Shown one piece after another: positions 35,277 through 43,642 of a stretch of DNA of 64,000 nucleotides. Position numbers and translations under genes: made by a program. Every line of letters begins with the position of its first letter. Positions within the stretch are counted from its first letter, which is position 1. Under the pieces are notes generated by a model. The model was not told where the DNA came from. It saw only the letters and a list, made by a program, of their open reading frames with translations, and did no database searches. Source of the stretch: UBA2784 sp964494625 (GTDB taxonomy: Bacteria; Pseudomonadota; Alphaproteobacteria; Micropepsales; Micropepsaceae); assembly GCA_964494625.1 (NCBI GenBank), contig CAZBRT010000001.1:372001-436000 (forward strand), written 5' to 3'.

Positions 35277-35693
35277 ATGAAGCTTGCCAGTTCCAAGACC
35301 CACCAGAATCTGAAAGACGCGTTTGCCGGTGAAAGCCAGGCCAATCGCCGCTATCTCTATTTCGCGCAGAAGGCCGACGTTGAAGGCTACAACGACGTCG
35401 CCACCGTTTTCCGCTCGACGGCGGAAGGCGAGACAGGCCACGCGCATGGCCATCTCCAGTTCCTTGAAGAAGTGGGTGATCCGGCCACGGGCCTGAAGAT
35501 CGGCCCCACGGGCGACAATCTGAAAGCCGCAATTGCGGGCGAGACGCACGAATACACGGACATGTATCCGGGCATGGCGCGCACCGCCCGCACGGAAGGC
35601 TTTGACGAGATCGCTGACTGGTTCGAGACACTGGCCAAGGCCGAGAAAAGCCATGCCGGCCGCTTCCAGAAGGCGCTCGACACGCTTTCCTGA
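35277..35693 (+). CDS. rubrerythrin-like diiron protein without rubredoxin domain
   Basis: 138 aa. Rubrerythrins reduce hydrogen peroxide at a diiron site in a four-helix bundle. The four ligand segments are visible: GESQANRRYLYFA (E19), EGETGHAHGH (E52, H55), AGETHEYTDM (E89, E92) and KAEKSHAGRF (E123, H126). The C-terminal rubredoxin [Fe(SCys)4] domain of classical rubrerythrin is absent, so electrons must come from another protein. GGAGGATG precedes the ATG with good spacing. It lies 87 bp after irr and 111 bp before a two-cluster Fe-S protein that could be its partner. Confidence 0.9.
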   Translation: MKLASSKTHQNLKDAFAGESQANRRYLYFAQKADVEGYNDVATVFRSTAEGETGHAHGHLQFLEEVGDPATGLKIGPTGDNLKAAIAGETHEYTDMYPGMARTARTEGFDEIADWFETLAKAEKSHAGRFQKALDTLS

Positions 35694-35722
35694 GATGCGC
35701 GTTTCGTGACGAAATGATACCG

Positions 35723-35763
35723 GGCGCGGCGGGCCATTTGATCCTGCCGCGCCTTTCCTTTCT
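35723..35763 (+). terminator. intrinsic terminator after rubrerythrin
   Basis: GGCGCGGCGGG (35723-35733) pairs with CCTGCCGCGCC (35743-35753) over 11 bp with one G·T, followed by TTTCCTTTCTTTC. It lies 29 bp after the rubrerythrin stop and should separate it, at least partly, from the Fe-S gene. Confidence 0.75.
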
Positions 35764-35790
35764 TTCCCGGCTTTCCCGGCTTTCCCGGAT
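35764..35790 (+). repeat. three tandem copies of a 9-bp unit (CTTTCCCGG)
   Basis: CTTTCCCGG occurs three times head to tail at 35764-35772, 35773-35781 and 35782-35790, between the rubrerythrin terminator and the ATG of the Fe-S protein (15 bp away). It occupies the place where a ribosome binding site or operator would sit. Copy number could vary between strains. Confidence 0.75.
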
Positions 35791-35804
35791 TTGGGACACA
35801 TTCC

Positions 35805-37160
35805 ATGCGCGAAGGCAGTCTTGAAGCGCCCACCCGCCACCCTGTCGGCTGGGACCATCCCGACTTTCTTGACGCCGACAAGATCGACGCGGAACTGCGC
35901 CGCGTCTTCGACATCTGCCATGGCTGCCGACGCTGCTTCAATCTGTGCGACTCGTTTCCGCGCCTGTTTGACCTTTTCGATGTGTCGCCCACGGGCGAGA
36001 TCGACGGCATCAAGTCGGCGGATTTCGCGCCGGTCGCAGAGGCCTGCACGCTGTGCGACATGTGCTACATGACCAAGTGCCCCTACGTGCCGCCGCATGA
36101 ATGGAACCTCGACTTTCCGCATTTGATGCTGCGTGCGCGCATGGCGGAGGCCAAAGCAGGCAAGAGTGATTTCGTGGCGCGCGAGTTGGGCAAGATGGAC
36201 CGCAATGGCCGTCTGGCCGGATTTGTCTCGCCGCTGGTCAATGCCACCTCGTCGCGCAAGCGCAAAGTCGTGCGCACGCTCATCGAGAAAGTTTCCGGCA
36301 TTGATCGCGATGCCGAGCTGCCAAAATTCCACACGCGAACTTTCGTGATGGCAGATCGCGGCGATCCCATCCGCCCCAATGAGGTCGCACCTGCGTTCGG
36401 CAAGCGCAAGGCGGTTTTGTTCGCGACCTGCTTTGTCAATTACAACAAGCCCGCAACCGGCATGGCGGCACGCGCGGTCTTGAACCATCTGGGCGTCGAA
36501 ACAGAAGTCTTTTACCCCGGCTGTTGCGGCATGCCGCAGCTGGAGCAGGCGGAGCTTTCAAACGTTTCCGAAAAGGCGCTGAAGATCTCGGCTGCGTTCC
36601 GCCCCTTCATCGACAAAGGCTATGACGTCATCACGCTGACCGCCTCATGCGGCCTCATGTTCAAGAGCGAATGGAAACTGATCGCGCCCAAAGACGAGAA
36701 TGTCGATCTTCTGTCGCGCGCGACGTTCGACATCGACCAGTATATCGTCGACATCGCGCGCAAGGAGGGTTTGCCGCCCGGCTTGCAGGCGCTTGACGGC
36801 GGTGTCTCCGTGCATCTGGCTTGCCATGCACGCGCGCAGAACATCGGGGCCAAGGCGGTTGAACTCCTGAAGCTCATCCCTGGCGCCGACATTGACGTGA
36901 TCGAACGCTGCTCGGGCCATGGCGGCACGTTTGGCGTCCTCAAGAAAACCCGTCCGCTCGCCAACAAGGTGGGCAAACCCGTGTTCCGCGCCGCGCTCAA
37001 GGCCAACAAGAAGCACGTCGTGAGCGACTGTCCGCTTGCCGCCAAGCATATCGTGCAGGGCATGGAGAAACTCGCGGAAGGATCGGGTGAGAAGGTTGCT
37101 GCAAAAAGTGGCGAACACCCCGTCGAAGTTTTTGCCCGTGCCTATGGACTTCTGCCATGA
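35805..37160 (+). CDS. (Fe-S)-binding CCG-domain oxidoreductase (GlpC/HdrD-like)
   Basis: 451 aa. Two [4Fe-4S] ferredoxin motifs stand near the N-terminus: C38/C41/C44/C48 (CHGCRRCFNLC) and C81/C84/C87/C92 (CTLCDMCYMTKCP). Two CCG domains follow: the first keeps PGCCGMPQ, the second is altered to CSGHGGTFG; the linked cysteines in TASCGLMFKSEW and SDCPLAAKHI are present. GlpC and HdrD use such domains to pass electrons or bind a non-cubane cluster. No membrane segment is visible. Its gene overlaps the DUF3501-like gene by 4 bp. With rubrerythrin upstream it is a likely electron donor, by inference. Confidence 0.88.
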   Translation: MREGSLEAPTRHPVGWDHPDFLDADKIDAELRRVFDICHGCRRCFNLCDSFPRLFDLFDVSPTGEIDGIKSADFAPVAEACTLCDMCYMTKCPYVPPHEWNLDFPHLMLRARMAEAKAGKSDFVARELGKMDRNGRLAGFVSPLVNATSSRKRKVVRTLIEKVSGIDRDAELPKFHTRTFVMADRGDPIRPNEVAPAFGKRKAVLFATCFVNYNKPATGMAARAVLNHLGVETEVFYPGCCGMPQLEQAELSNVSEKALKISAAFRPFIDKGYDVITLTASCGLMFKSEWKLIAPKDENVDLLSRATFDIDQYIVDIARKEGLPPGLQALDGGVSVHLACHARAQNIGAKAVELLKLIPGADIDVIERCSGHGGTFGVLKKTRPLANKVGKPVFRAALKANKKHVVSDCPLAAKHIVQGMEKLAEGSGEKVAAKSGEHPVEVFARAYGLLP

Positions 37161-37744
37161 CCAAACGCGTGATCACGCCTGCCGACATCATGCCGCTTGC
37201 CGCCTATGGCGCCGAGCGCAAGGAGCGGCGCACGCGCCTTGTCGCGCACAAGCGCACGCGGCGCATGGAGGTGGGACCGCTCGTCACCTTCCACTTCGAA
37301 AGCTACGAGACGATGTGGCATCAGGTGCACGAGATGCTGTTCATCGAAAAAGGCGGCGCTGAGCAAATTGCCGACGAGCTTGCCGCCTACAATCCCCTGA
37401 TCCCGCAGGGCCGCGATCTGGTGGTGACCATGATGATCGAGGTTGATGACGCGACACAGCGCCCTTTGGCGCTGAAAAGGCTTGGCGGCATCGAAAACCA
37501 CATCGCGCTTCAAATGCCGGGCCATGTCGTGCGGGCCGAACCTGCCGACGATGCCGAGCGTACGACGGCGGACGGAAAAACCTCTGCCGTGCACTTCCTG
37601 CGCTTTGTCTTCACCGATGCGGCGGCAGCGGCGTTCAAGGGTGGCGGAGGGCAGGTCATCCTTGCCATTGATCATCCCGCCTATGGCCATATGGCGGTGA
37701 TGCCCGCGGAGACGCGCGCGGCGCTGGCGGGGGATCTGGGGTAA
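37157..37744 (+). CDS. DUF3501-like protein
   Basis: 195 aa. The reading MTKRVITPADIMPLAAYGAERKERR, FHFESYETMWHQVHEMLFIEKGGAEQIADELAAYNPLIP (two blocks) matches what I know of DUF3501, a family found next to rubrerythrin and Fe-S CCG proteins. It is soluble, without Cys pairs or membrane segments. The start overlaps the Fe-S gene stop (ATGA), so the two are made together. Its function is not known to me. Confidence 0.8.
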   Translation: MTKRVITPADIMPLAAYGAERKERRTRLVAHKRTRRMEVGPLVTFHFESYETMWHQVHEMLFIEKGGAEQIADELAAYNPLIPQGRDLVVTMMIEVDDATQRPLALKRLGGIENHIALQMPGHVVRAEPADDAERTTADGKTSAVHFLRFVFTDAAAAAFKGGGGQVILAIDHPAYGHMAVMPAETRAALAGDLG

Positions 37745-37939
37745 GGGTGCCGAACACTCTCCGCTTCGCACGAACGGAGACGCGATACAGGCACCCCGCA
37801 CAAGCGAAGTGCGTCCCTCGACCAGGGCTCAGGCTGAGGAGGCAGGTGGCCTGCGGGAATGCCGTTCACCAACTTCCCTTTTGGTGAGCCTTCGTCGAAC
37901 CACGCAGCGTGCTGATGCGGCGTTGGCGGCCCGCCCCCC
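37745..37939. repeat. hairpin-rich intergenic stretch
   Basis: No gene. Several inverted repeats follow each other: GGGTGCC…GGCACCC enclosing TCTCCG…CGGAGA, then CGCAC-AAGCGAA-GTGCG, CAGG-TGG-CCTG, and TCACCAA…TTGGTGA. The two flanking operons converge here, so some hairpins may act as terminators, but the cluster is longer than a terminator needs and resembles dispersed intergenic repeats. Confidence 0.55.
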
Positions 37940-39280
37940 CTACCCCGATGCCGATCCGCGCCAGATGAGGCGGCCGAGTTCTGCCAGTCGCGGCGGCTGG
38001 CCCGTGCGCAGCATGGCGGCGCGGAACAAACGCGCCATCAGCCAGATGACGAAGATCGCCGAGACAATCAGCACCAGCCCCGTGCCCACAATCTCCCACC
38101 AGGCGGCGCCTGCGGGCGCGCGCACCATCATCACGACCGGCGTCGAGAAGGGAATCCAGCTCATCACCTGGGCGAGGATGCCGGCGGGATCGCGCTGCAC
38201 CTCCGTGATCACCGCAAAGGGCGCGACCAGGATGATCATCAGGGGCGTCAGGTAGGATTGCGCGTCGTTCAGCGTGTTCGAGATTGCACCGACGCCCAGG
38301 AAGAGGCTTGCCTGCATGGCAAAGCCGAGCGTGAAGTAAAACAGAAAGCCGAAAATGAGGCCCGACGACACGAATTCGGTGACCGCCCGACGGCCGAACT
38401 CGGCAATCTCGCCCTCGGCCACAAAGGTTGCGCCCACAAGGCTTGCAAGCCAGACGAAGATGATCGACAGGCCGACCAAGCCGATGCCGATAAGCTTGCC
38501 GGACAGGATCTCGCCGGGCGTGGCGCTGGAGAGCAACACTTCCATCACCTTCGACGCACGTTCCTCGATCACGCCGGTCAGAAGCCGGTTGCCGACGATG
38601 AGGATGGAGAGCCAGAGCAGGAATGAAAGCCCGAGCGGCAAGAGGCCGGACAATCTGTCGGCAAGGCTGACCGCCGCCACGCCGCCGCTGCGCGTGGTGG
38701 CAAAGGGAGCGACCGATACCGCCATGGCGTCGATGTTCTCGAGCAGGCTCGCGTCAACGCCAAGCGAAATGAGGTACTGGCGGCGCGCCTCCTCCGTCAG
38801 GGCAGTTGCGACAAAATTCTGCAAGCCATTGTCGGCGGGGTTCGACGACCAGACCTGCACCTGCGGCGGGGCGATGCCGCCCGCGGCCACAAAGGCAAAG
38901 CCCCTGGGTATGATAACGGCGCCATAAAGCAGGCGGCCATCGGCAAGTTTCGTGATGCCTTCCAGATAGGGAACGAGGCTGTTGCCGATCGCGTCGGGCG
39001 AGGCCGAAAAATCAATCGCATCCGGCAGCGGGGCAATGGCATAGGTTGCCTGACCGCGCCGGGCTGTCTCCTCTTCAAGGGCTGAAAGAAGCGCGGGCGC
39101 CGCGACGCCCGACTGGTCAATGATGAGGACATTCTGCTGGGCGCGGTTCTCGCGCAGCCAGTTCGACAGGAAGCCGGATCCAAAGGCAAGCAGCGGCACG
39201 ACAATCATCATCAGCCAGAAGCTCTTCGAGCGGACGGCCTCCAGAAACTCGCGCCGGGCGATCAGGAATGTGCGGTTCAT
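37940..39280 (-). CDS. ABC-2 type transporter permease (NatB-like)
   Basis: 446 aa. One membrane segment at ~22-40 (FWLMMIVVPLLAFGSGFL), then a large periplasmic domain (~50-210), then about five membrane segments from ~215 to 430. This is the ABC-2 exporter layout seen in NatB, a sodium-efflux permease, but the substrate is not readable from sequence. It overlaps the ATPase gene by 4 bp (ATGA), so the two form one transporter. Confidence 0.88.
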   Translation of the reverse strand: MNRTFLIARREFLEAVRSKSFWLMMIVVPLLAFGSGFLSNWLRENRAQQNVLIIDQSGVAAPALLSALEEETARRGQATYAIAPLPDAIDFSASPDAIGNSLVPYLEGITKLADGRLLYGAVIIPRGFAFVAAGGIAPPQVQVWSSNPADNGLQNFVATALTEEARRQYLISLGVDASLLENIDAMAVSVAPFATTRSGGVAAVSLADRLSGLLPLGLSFLLWLSILIVGNRLLTGVIEERASKVMEVLLSSATPGEILSGKLIGIGLVGLSIIFVWLASLVGATFVAEGEIAEFGRRAVTEFVSSGLIFGFLFYFTLGFAMQASLFLGVGAISNTLNDAQSYLTPLMIILVAPFAVITEVQRDPAGILAQVMSWIPFSTPVVMMVRAPAGAAWWEIVGTGLVLIVSAIFVIWLMARLFRAAMLRTGQPPRLAELGRLIWRGSASG

Positions 39281-40221
39281 GCCGCCACCCGTGCAGCATT
39301 GTCGGCGGCGCCGACAAAGGAGACAAACACGTCGTGCAACGAGGGCTCCGACAGGTCAAAGCGCTTCAAGGCAAGGCCACTGTCAAAGCAGGCTTTGAGA
39401 GCAGCCTCAGCTGATGCCGTGGGCGAAAGATTGAGCGCATAGGCGCCATCATCCGCCGCTGCAACCGCGGTGACCCCCGGCAGGCGCGACAATTTCATGC
39501 GGCCTTCCTCGCTTGCACCGTCGGCAAGGGCAAGGTGGATGCGGCGCGGCAGGCGCGCGCGTGCTTCGTTCACGGTGCCCTCGAACAATTTTTTGCCGCG
39601 CGCAATCAGCACAAAGCGGCTGCACAGGCGTTCGGCGTGCTGCATCACATGGGTCGAGAAAAGGATCGTGCGCCCGGCTTTCGCCTCGCCCGCGATCAGG
39701 TTCTCCAGCGTCTGCTGGTTGACGGGATCAAGGCCCGAAAAAGGTTCGTCCAGGATGATGAGGTCAGGCCCGTGGACAATCGTTGCCAGGATCTGGACCT
39801 TCTGCGCCATGCCCTTTGACAGGCCCTCGATGCGGGTGGCCGCAAATTCGCCAAGCCCGAAGCGCTCCAGCAATTCATGCGCGCGCTTCAGCGCGGGTGC
39901 TGATCCCATGCCCTTCAACTGGCCGAAATAGGCAATCGTCTCGGCCGCGCGCATCTTGCGGTAGAGGCCGCGCTCTTCCGGCAGATAGCCGACGCGCTGC
40001 TTGACGTCGGCAATCGTGTCGTGACCCAGAACGGTCACCCGGCCCTTGTCGGGCTTGATGATGTCGAGCAGCATTCTGAGCGTTGTCGTCTTGCCCGCGC
40101 CGTTGGGGCCAAGGAAGCCGTAGATCTCGCCCCTGCGCACCGAAAAGCCCAGATCCGACACGGCACGAAAGCTGCCATAGGATTTGGAAACACCGTCAAG
40201 CGTCAACGCCATCTCATTCAT
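39277..40221 (-). CDS. ABC transporter ATP-binding protein (NatA-like)
   Basis: 314 aa. Walker A is GPNGAGKTT near residues 40-48, the signature is GLSKGMAQK (S-K-G-M in place of S-G-G-Q), Walker B is LIILDEPFSGLDP, and the switch His is in FSTHVM. The signature variant is common among ABC-2 exporters of the NatA/DrrA kind. The start at 40221 overlaps the end of the next gene by 8 bp; an ATG at 40212 is an equal alternative. Confidence 0.9.
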   Translation of the reverse strand: MNEMALTLDGVSKSYGSFRAVSDLGFSVRRGEIYGFLGPNGAGKTTTLRMLLDIIKPDKGRVTVLGHDTIADVKQRVGYLPEERGLYRKMRAAETIAYFGQLKGMGSAPALKRAHELLERFGLGEFAATRIEGLSKGMAQKVQILATIVHGPDLIILDEPFSGLDPVNQQTLENLIAGEAKAGRTILFSTHVMQHAERLCSRFVLIARGKKLFEGTVNEARARLPRRIHLALADGASEEGRMKLSRLPGVTAVAAADDGAYALNLSPTASAEAALKACFDSGLALKRFDLSEPSLHDVFVSFVGAADNAARVAA

Positions 40222-41287
40222 AATTGATGCCCTGAACGAACATGACCTTGAGATCCTGATTGGGTGTGAAGTCTTCTGCCTTCCACTCAAACGTCGTGGG
40301 GCCGATTTTGCGGATGCCATTGAGGCAGAGCGAGATGATGCGGTTGGCGCTGCCCTTGTCGATCGTCAGGGTGAACGCGCCGATCGGGCCCGCCCAGGTC
40401 GATGCCGTGCGCAGGATATAGTGCAGGTAGAATGCGGTGCCATAGTGGGAGATGGTTCCATCCTCCTGCCTGTATTCAAGCAGGCGCTTGATGGCGCGGC
40501 CGGTGCCGTCGTCAACGCAATATTCCATGCGGCCGGAAATATCGTACTCCGTCTCTTCCTCGTCGGTCCACACATAGATGCTGGCCGGATTGACGGGCGC
40601 ATAACGGTGGCTGATACGCACGACGCTGCCGGCCGGGAAAACCTGCGTCCAGTAATGGCGCCAGCCAATCGACCAGCTTGGCGGCTGAACCGAACCATCA
40701 TCGGCCAACGCAATGATGCCGCGCGCCGCCAGCGCATCGCGCCTGGCTTTCGGCAAGGCATTGAGGGCCGCCATCACGGCGACGGGATCATAGGTGACCG
40801 GAATGTCATAGGAGGCGAGAATGGCCGTGATGTCTTCGCCCGGCTCGTCAAACTGGCGCGCGGGCGGTTCACCCTCGCTGCTTTCCCATGCAGGCACCAT
40901 CCAGGCCTTAACCTCGGTCTCGAATGCGACCGGCTTACCATCTACGGTGACGGTAAAGCCCATGAAGTTGGGATCCTTCATCGCGTCATAGGCAATGGCG
41001 AAATCCCCATATTCGGGCAGGATCAGGGAGACCGGCGGAATGGGAAAGGCGACCAGCAGCGTCTCGTCGCGGTCGGTCAGGTTGCGGAACTCGTAATCGA
41101 CGCGGATTTCGTCGAGCGACAGGAAAAGATTTTCCTTTTCCATCGCGACCGCATCGGTTGAACCAAAAACAAGACCCGTATTGGTGATGCCGCCCACGCC
41201 GTCATTGGCGAGAGCGTGTCCGGACAAAAGGACATTTGCCGACAAAAGCGACACCAGCATGGCAGCGGCAGCAGCGGATTTGCGCAT
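40214..41287 (-). CDS. exported DUF4424-like protein
   Basis: 357 aa. It starts with a signal peptide (MRKSAAAAAMLVSLLSANVL, likely cut after ALA) with GAGGAAGAAG upstream of the ATG. The mature part is beta-rich, with DYEFRNLTDRDETLLVAFPIP near residue 70 and a C-terminal half rich in Trp and Tyr. I recall DUF4424 as exported proteins of this form; their role is unknown. Because its stop overlaps the ATPase gene, it probably works with the ABC-2 exporter in the envelope, an inference from gene order. Confidence 0.75.
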   Translation of the reverse strand: MRKSAAAAAMLVSLLSANVLLSGHALANDGVGGITNTGLVFGSTDAVAMEKENLFLSLDEIRVDYEFRNLTDRDETLLVAFPIPPVSLILPEYGDFAIAYDAMKDPNFMGFTVTVDGKPVAFETEVKAWMVPAWESSEGEPPARQFDEPGEDITAILASYDIPVTYDPVAVMAALNALPKARRDALAARGIIALADDGSVQPPSWSIGWRHYWTQVFPAGSVVRISHRYAPVNPASIYVWTDEEETEYDISGRMEYCVDDGTGRAIKRLLEYRQEDGTISHYGTAFYLHYILRTASTWAGPIGAFTLTIDKGSANRIISLCLNGIRKIGPTTFEWKAEDFTPNQDLKVMFVQGINYE

Positions 41288-41330
41288 GGTCTTCTTCCTC
41301 AAACCGGTTCTTCGGACTGGTTCCTGAAAT

Positions 41331-41876
41331 TCAGTCGATTTCCTCGTCGGGATAGATGCCCCAAAGCTCGGCGCGGGGCACATAGCCGACATAGGCCTGA
41401 ACCTCCACCTCGCACCAGATGCCGCGGCAGGATTCAATCCGGGCGATCACTTCCGGCTCCAGCCATGCGACCACGGCTGACCCGGCGTCAGGCTCCTCCA
41501 GCAGCGCGACATTGCTGCGGGCGGTGATGATGACGAAGCGCTCGCCGTCCAGGACCGCCTTGTGGACCCAGCCCGTCACGCCGTCACGGTCGCGGACGCG
41601 GCGCCAATTGTCGAACTCGGCGGTAATCTCGACCGGCAGATGGCGGCGCTTGTATTCCCAGAGGATGCGGTGATTTTCCGATGGCCCCTCGCGCAGATTG
41701 ACGGTTCCCGATTTCAGGGAAACGAAACGCGGTACCGGAAAGCCCGACGGGCCGGGACGTGTCTCCTGGGCCATGGCCGGACCCGTCAAGCCGGACAAAA
41801 GCAGAAGCATCGCCGCACTCATGCAGGCGATCCATCTTTTCATGCGCGCGGTCGTCGCGGGGGCCGTCGATGTCAT
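41331..41876 (-). CDS. exported protein with bacterial SH3 domains
   Basis: 181 aa. The N-terminus is a signal peptide (hydrophobic MSAAMLLLLSGLTGPAMA, cut before QE). Residues ~50-115 form an SH3-like domain (SGTVNLREGPSENHRILWEY, then VRDRDGVTGWVHKAVL) and a second, weaker copy follows to the end. Such domains bind peptidoglycan or peptides in the periplasm. A second ATG at 41843 would also give a good signal peptide; neither has a strong ribosome binding site. It precedes the DUF4424/ABC-2 genes on the same strand and is divergent from the dehydrogenase. Confidence 0.82.
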   Translation of the reverse strand: MTSTAPATTARMKRWIACMSAAMLLLLSGLTGPAMAQETRPGPSGFPVPRFVSLKSGTVNLREGPSENHRILWEYKRRHLPVEITAEFDNWRRVRDRDGVTGWVHKAVLDGERFVIITARSNVALLEEPDAGSAVVAWLEPEVIARIESCRGIWCEVEVQAYVGYVPRAELWGIYPDEEID

Positions 41877-42123
41877 CGGGTGCTATGTTGATCGGGGTGA
41901 CGCCAAGGTCAAGATGCGCATCAATCCGGGCAGAAACCGGGCGGCGCTTCGGGCGGGGCGGAGCCGGCCGATGACGCACATGATGAATGACAGGTATGAA
42001 CAGGGGGCATGAACGGGGGGCATGAGTTGGGGGGCCAAAGTCCTAGGCGGGAGGCCAAACCATCTGTTAGAGATTCTGCCCAAGCCGCCACAATGAACGG
42101 GCGGAGCCGGAGCCTTTGCCCTC
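41877..42123. other. divergent control region between SH3 protein and dehydrogenase
   Basis: 247 bp without a supported gene. It contains the near-repeat GGGGGCATGAACGGGGGGCATGAG around 42004-42024 and G-rich runs. Promoters for both directions should be here but I could not pick them with confidence. Confidence 0.35.
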
Positions 42124-43110
42124 ATGCCTGCCAAAAAGCCGCTTGTCGTCGTCACCAGAAAACTGCCCGAGGCCGTGGAAACACGCATGCGCGAATTGTT
42201 CGACGCGCGCCTCAATGCCGACGATCATGCCATGACGCAGGCCGAGCTTGCGGCGGCCGTCGAGCAGGCCGATGTGCTGGTGCCCACCATCACCGACCGC
42301 ATTGACAGCCGCATCATCAGCCGCGCCGGTCCGAACCTGAAGCTGATCGCCAATTTCGGCGCCGGTGTCGATCACATCGACATTGAAAGCGCCCGCCAGC
42401 GCAACATCACCATCACGAACACGCCTGGCGTCCTCACCGAAGACACGGCCGACATGACCATGGCGCTTATCCTTGCCGTGCCGCGGCGGATCGTTGACGG
42501 CGCGAACCGGCTTCTGGCCGGCGAGTTCAAGGGCTGGTCGCCCTCGTGGATGCTGGGCACGCGCATCACCAACAAGCGCCTTGGCATTATCGGCATGGGC
42601 CGGATCGGCCGGGCGGTCGCCAAGCGCGCCAAGGCCTTCGGCCTGCAGATCCACTATCACAACCGCAAGCCCGTCAGCGCCGAGACCGAGCAGGCGCTGG
42701 AGGCGACCTATTGGGAATCGCTGGACCAGATGCTGGCGCGGATGGACATCATCTCGGTCAATTGCCCGCACACACCTGCGACCTATCACCTTTTGTCGGC
42801 GCGGCGGCTCAAGATGATGAAGCCGCATGCCTTCATCGTGAATACGGCGCGCGGCGAGGTGATCGACGAGAATGCGCTCGCCCGCATGCTGGAGGCCGGT
42901 GAAATCGCCGGTGCCGGCCTTGACGTGTTCGAGCACGAACCGGCGGTGAACCCGCGCCTGCTCAAGCTCAAGAATGTGGTGCTCCTGCCGCATATGGGGT
43001 CGGCCACGCTCGAAGGCCGCATCGACATGGGCGAAAAGGTGATCATCAACATCAAGACGTTTGCCGACGGGCACCGGCCGCCCGACCGCGTGCTGGCGGC
43101 GATGCTGTGA
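42124..43110 (+). CDS. D-2-hydroxyacid dehydrogenase (glyoxylate/hydroxypyruvate reductase-like)
   Basis: 328 aa. The family reduces 2-oxoacids such as glyoxylate or hydroxypyruvate with NAD(P)H. The Rossmann motif is GMGRIGRAVAKRAKAFG; catalytic Arg is in NTARGEVID, Glu in DVFEHEPAV and His in LLPHMGSAT. The residue after the second beta-strand is Arg (HNRKP), often a sign of NADPH use. The length is normal for GyaR/GhrB-type enzymes. It is followed after 1 bp by an exported protein gene. Confidence 0.92.
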   Translation: MPAKKPLVVVTRKLPEAVETRMRELFDARLNADDHAMTQAELAAAVEQADVLVPTITDRIDSRIISRAGPNLKLIANFGAGVDHIDIESARQRNITITNTPGVLTEDTADMTMALILAVPRRIVDGANRLLAGEFKGWSPSWMLGTRITNKRLGIIGMGRIGRAVAKRAKAFGLQIHYHNRKPVSAETEQALEATYWESLDQMLARMDIISVNCPHTPATYHLLSARRLKMMKPHAFIVNTARGEVIDENALARMLEAGEIAGAGLDVFEHEPAVNPRLLKLKNVVLLPHMGSATLEGRIDMGEKVIINIKTFADGHRPPDRVLAAML

Positions 43111-43111
43111 C

Positions 43112-43642
43112 ATGCGCGGCCATGCTCCCCTGATTGCCCTGTTGCTGCTGCTGCAAGGCGGCGGCTTGGCCAAGGCCGAGGAGAAGACCGCAGCGGTCAC
43201 CACTATCATTGCCGAGGACCCGCTGGTCACGCAGGCGCGTGACGCCTGGACCCGCATGGGGGCGATGGCCGAGGCCATGGACCCGCGTCTGGCCGATTTC
43301 TATGCCGATGCGGCGCGCATCCACATCACCATCGTCGATCCCGACGGCAGCAGCCGGATCATCGAGATGACCGGCAAGGCCTTCAAGGAGAAGCTTGCAG
43401 CGGCGCTTGATCCCTTGTCCGGCAATGCGGTCGGCCTGCCTGATTTCTACGCCAGCGAAGTCTTTACGGTTGCCGTGAACGGAAGAGTCAGGATGACGGC
43501 CATCCGCCATGTTGTCAGCCTCAACAGCTGGATCCTGGGTGAGCTCGCGCTGCCCAGCTATGACGCGCCGCATGAAATCATCTGGCGTTTGCGTGGCGAC
43601 AAGATGCTGATTGTCGAAGAACGCATCGAAATCCGCCGCTGA
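43112..43642 (+). CDS. small exported protein of unknown function
   Basis: 176 aa. A signal peptide is clear (PLIALLLLLQGGGLAKA). The mature part reads DPRLADFYADAARIHITIVDPDG and ends DAPHEIIWRLRGDKMLIVEERIEIRR (as two blocks), which recalls a SnoaL/NTF2-like cone fold, but I am not sure. ATG follows the dehydrogenase stop by 1 bp, so the two are probably one transcript. I do not recognise the family. Confidence 0.65.
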   Translation: MRGHAPLIALLLLLQGGGLAKAEEKTAAVTTIIAEDPLVTQARDAWTRMGAMAEAMDPRLADFYADAARIHITIVDPDGSSRIIEMTGKAFKEKLAAALDPLSGNAVGLPDFYASEVFTVAVNGRVRMTAIRHVVSLNSWILGELALPSYDAPHEIIWRLRGDKMLIVEERIEIRR

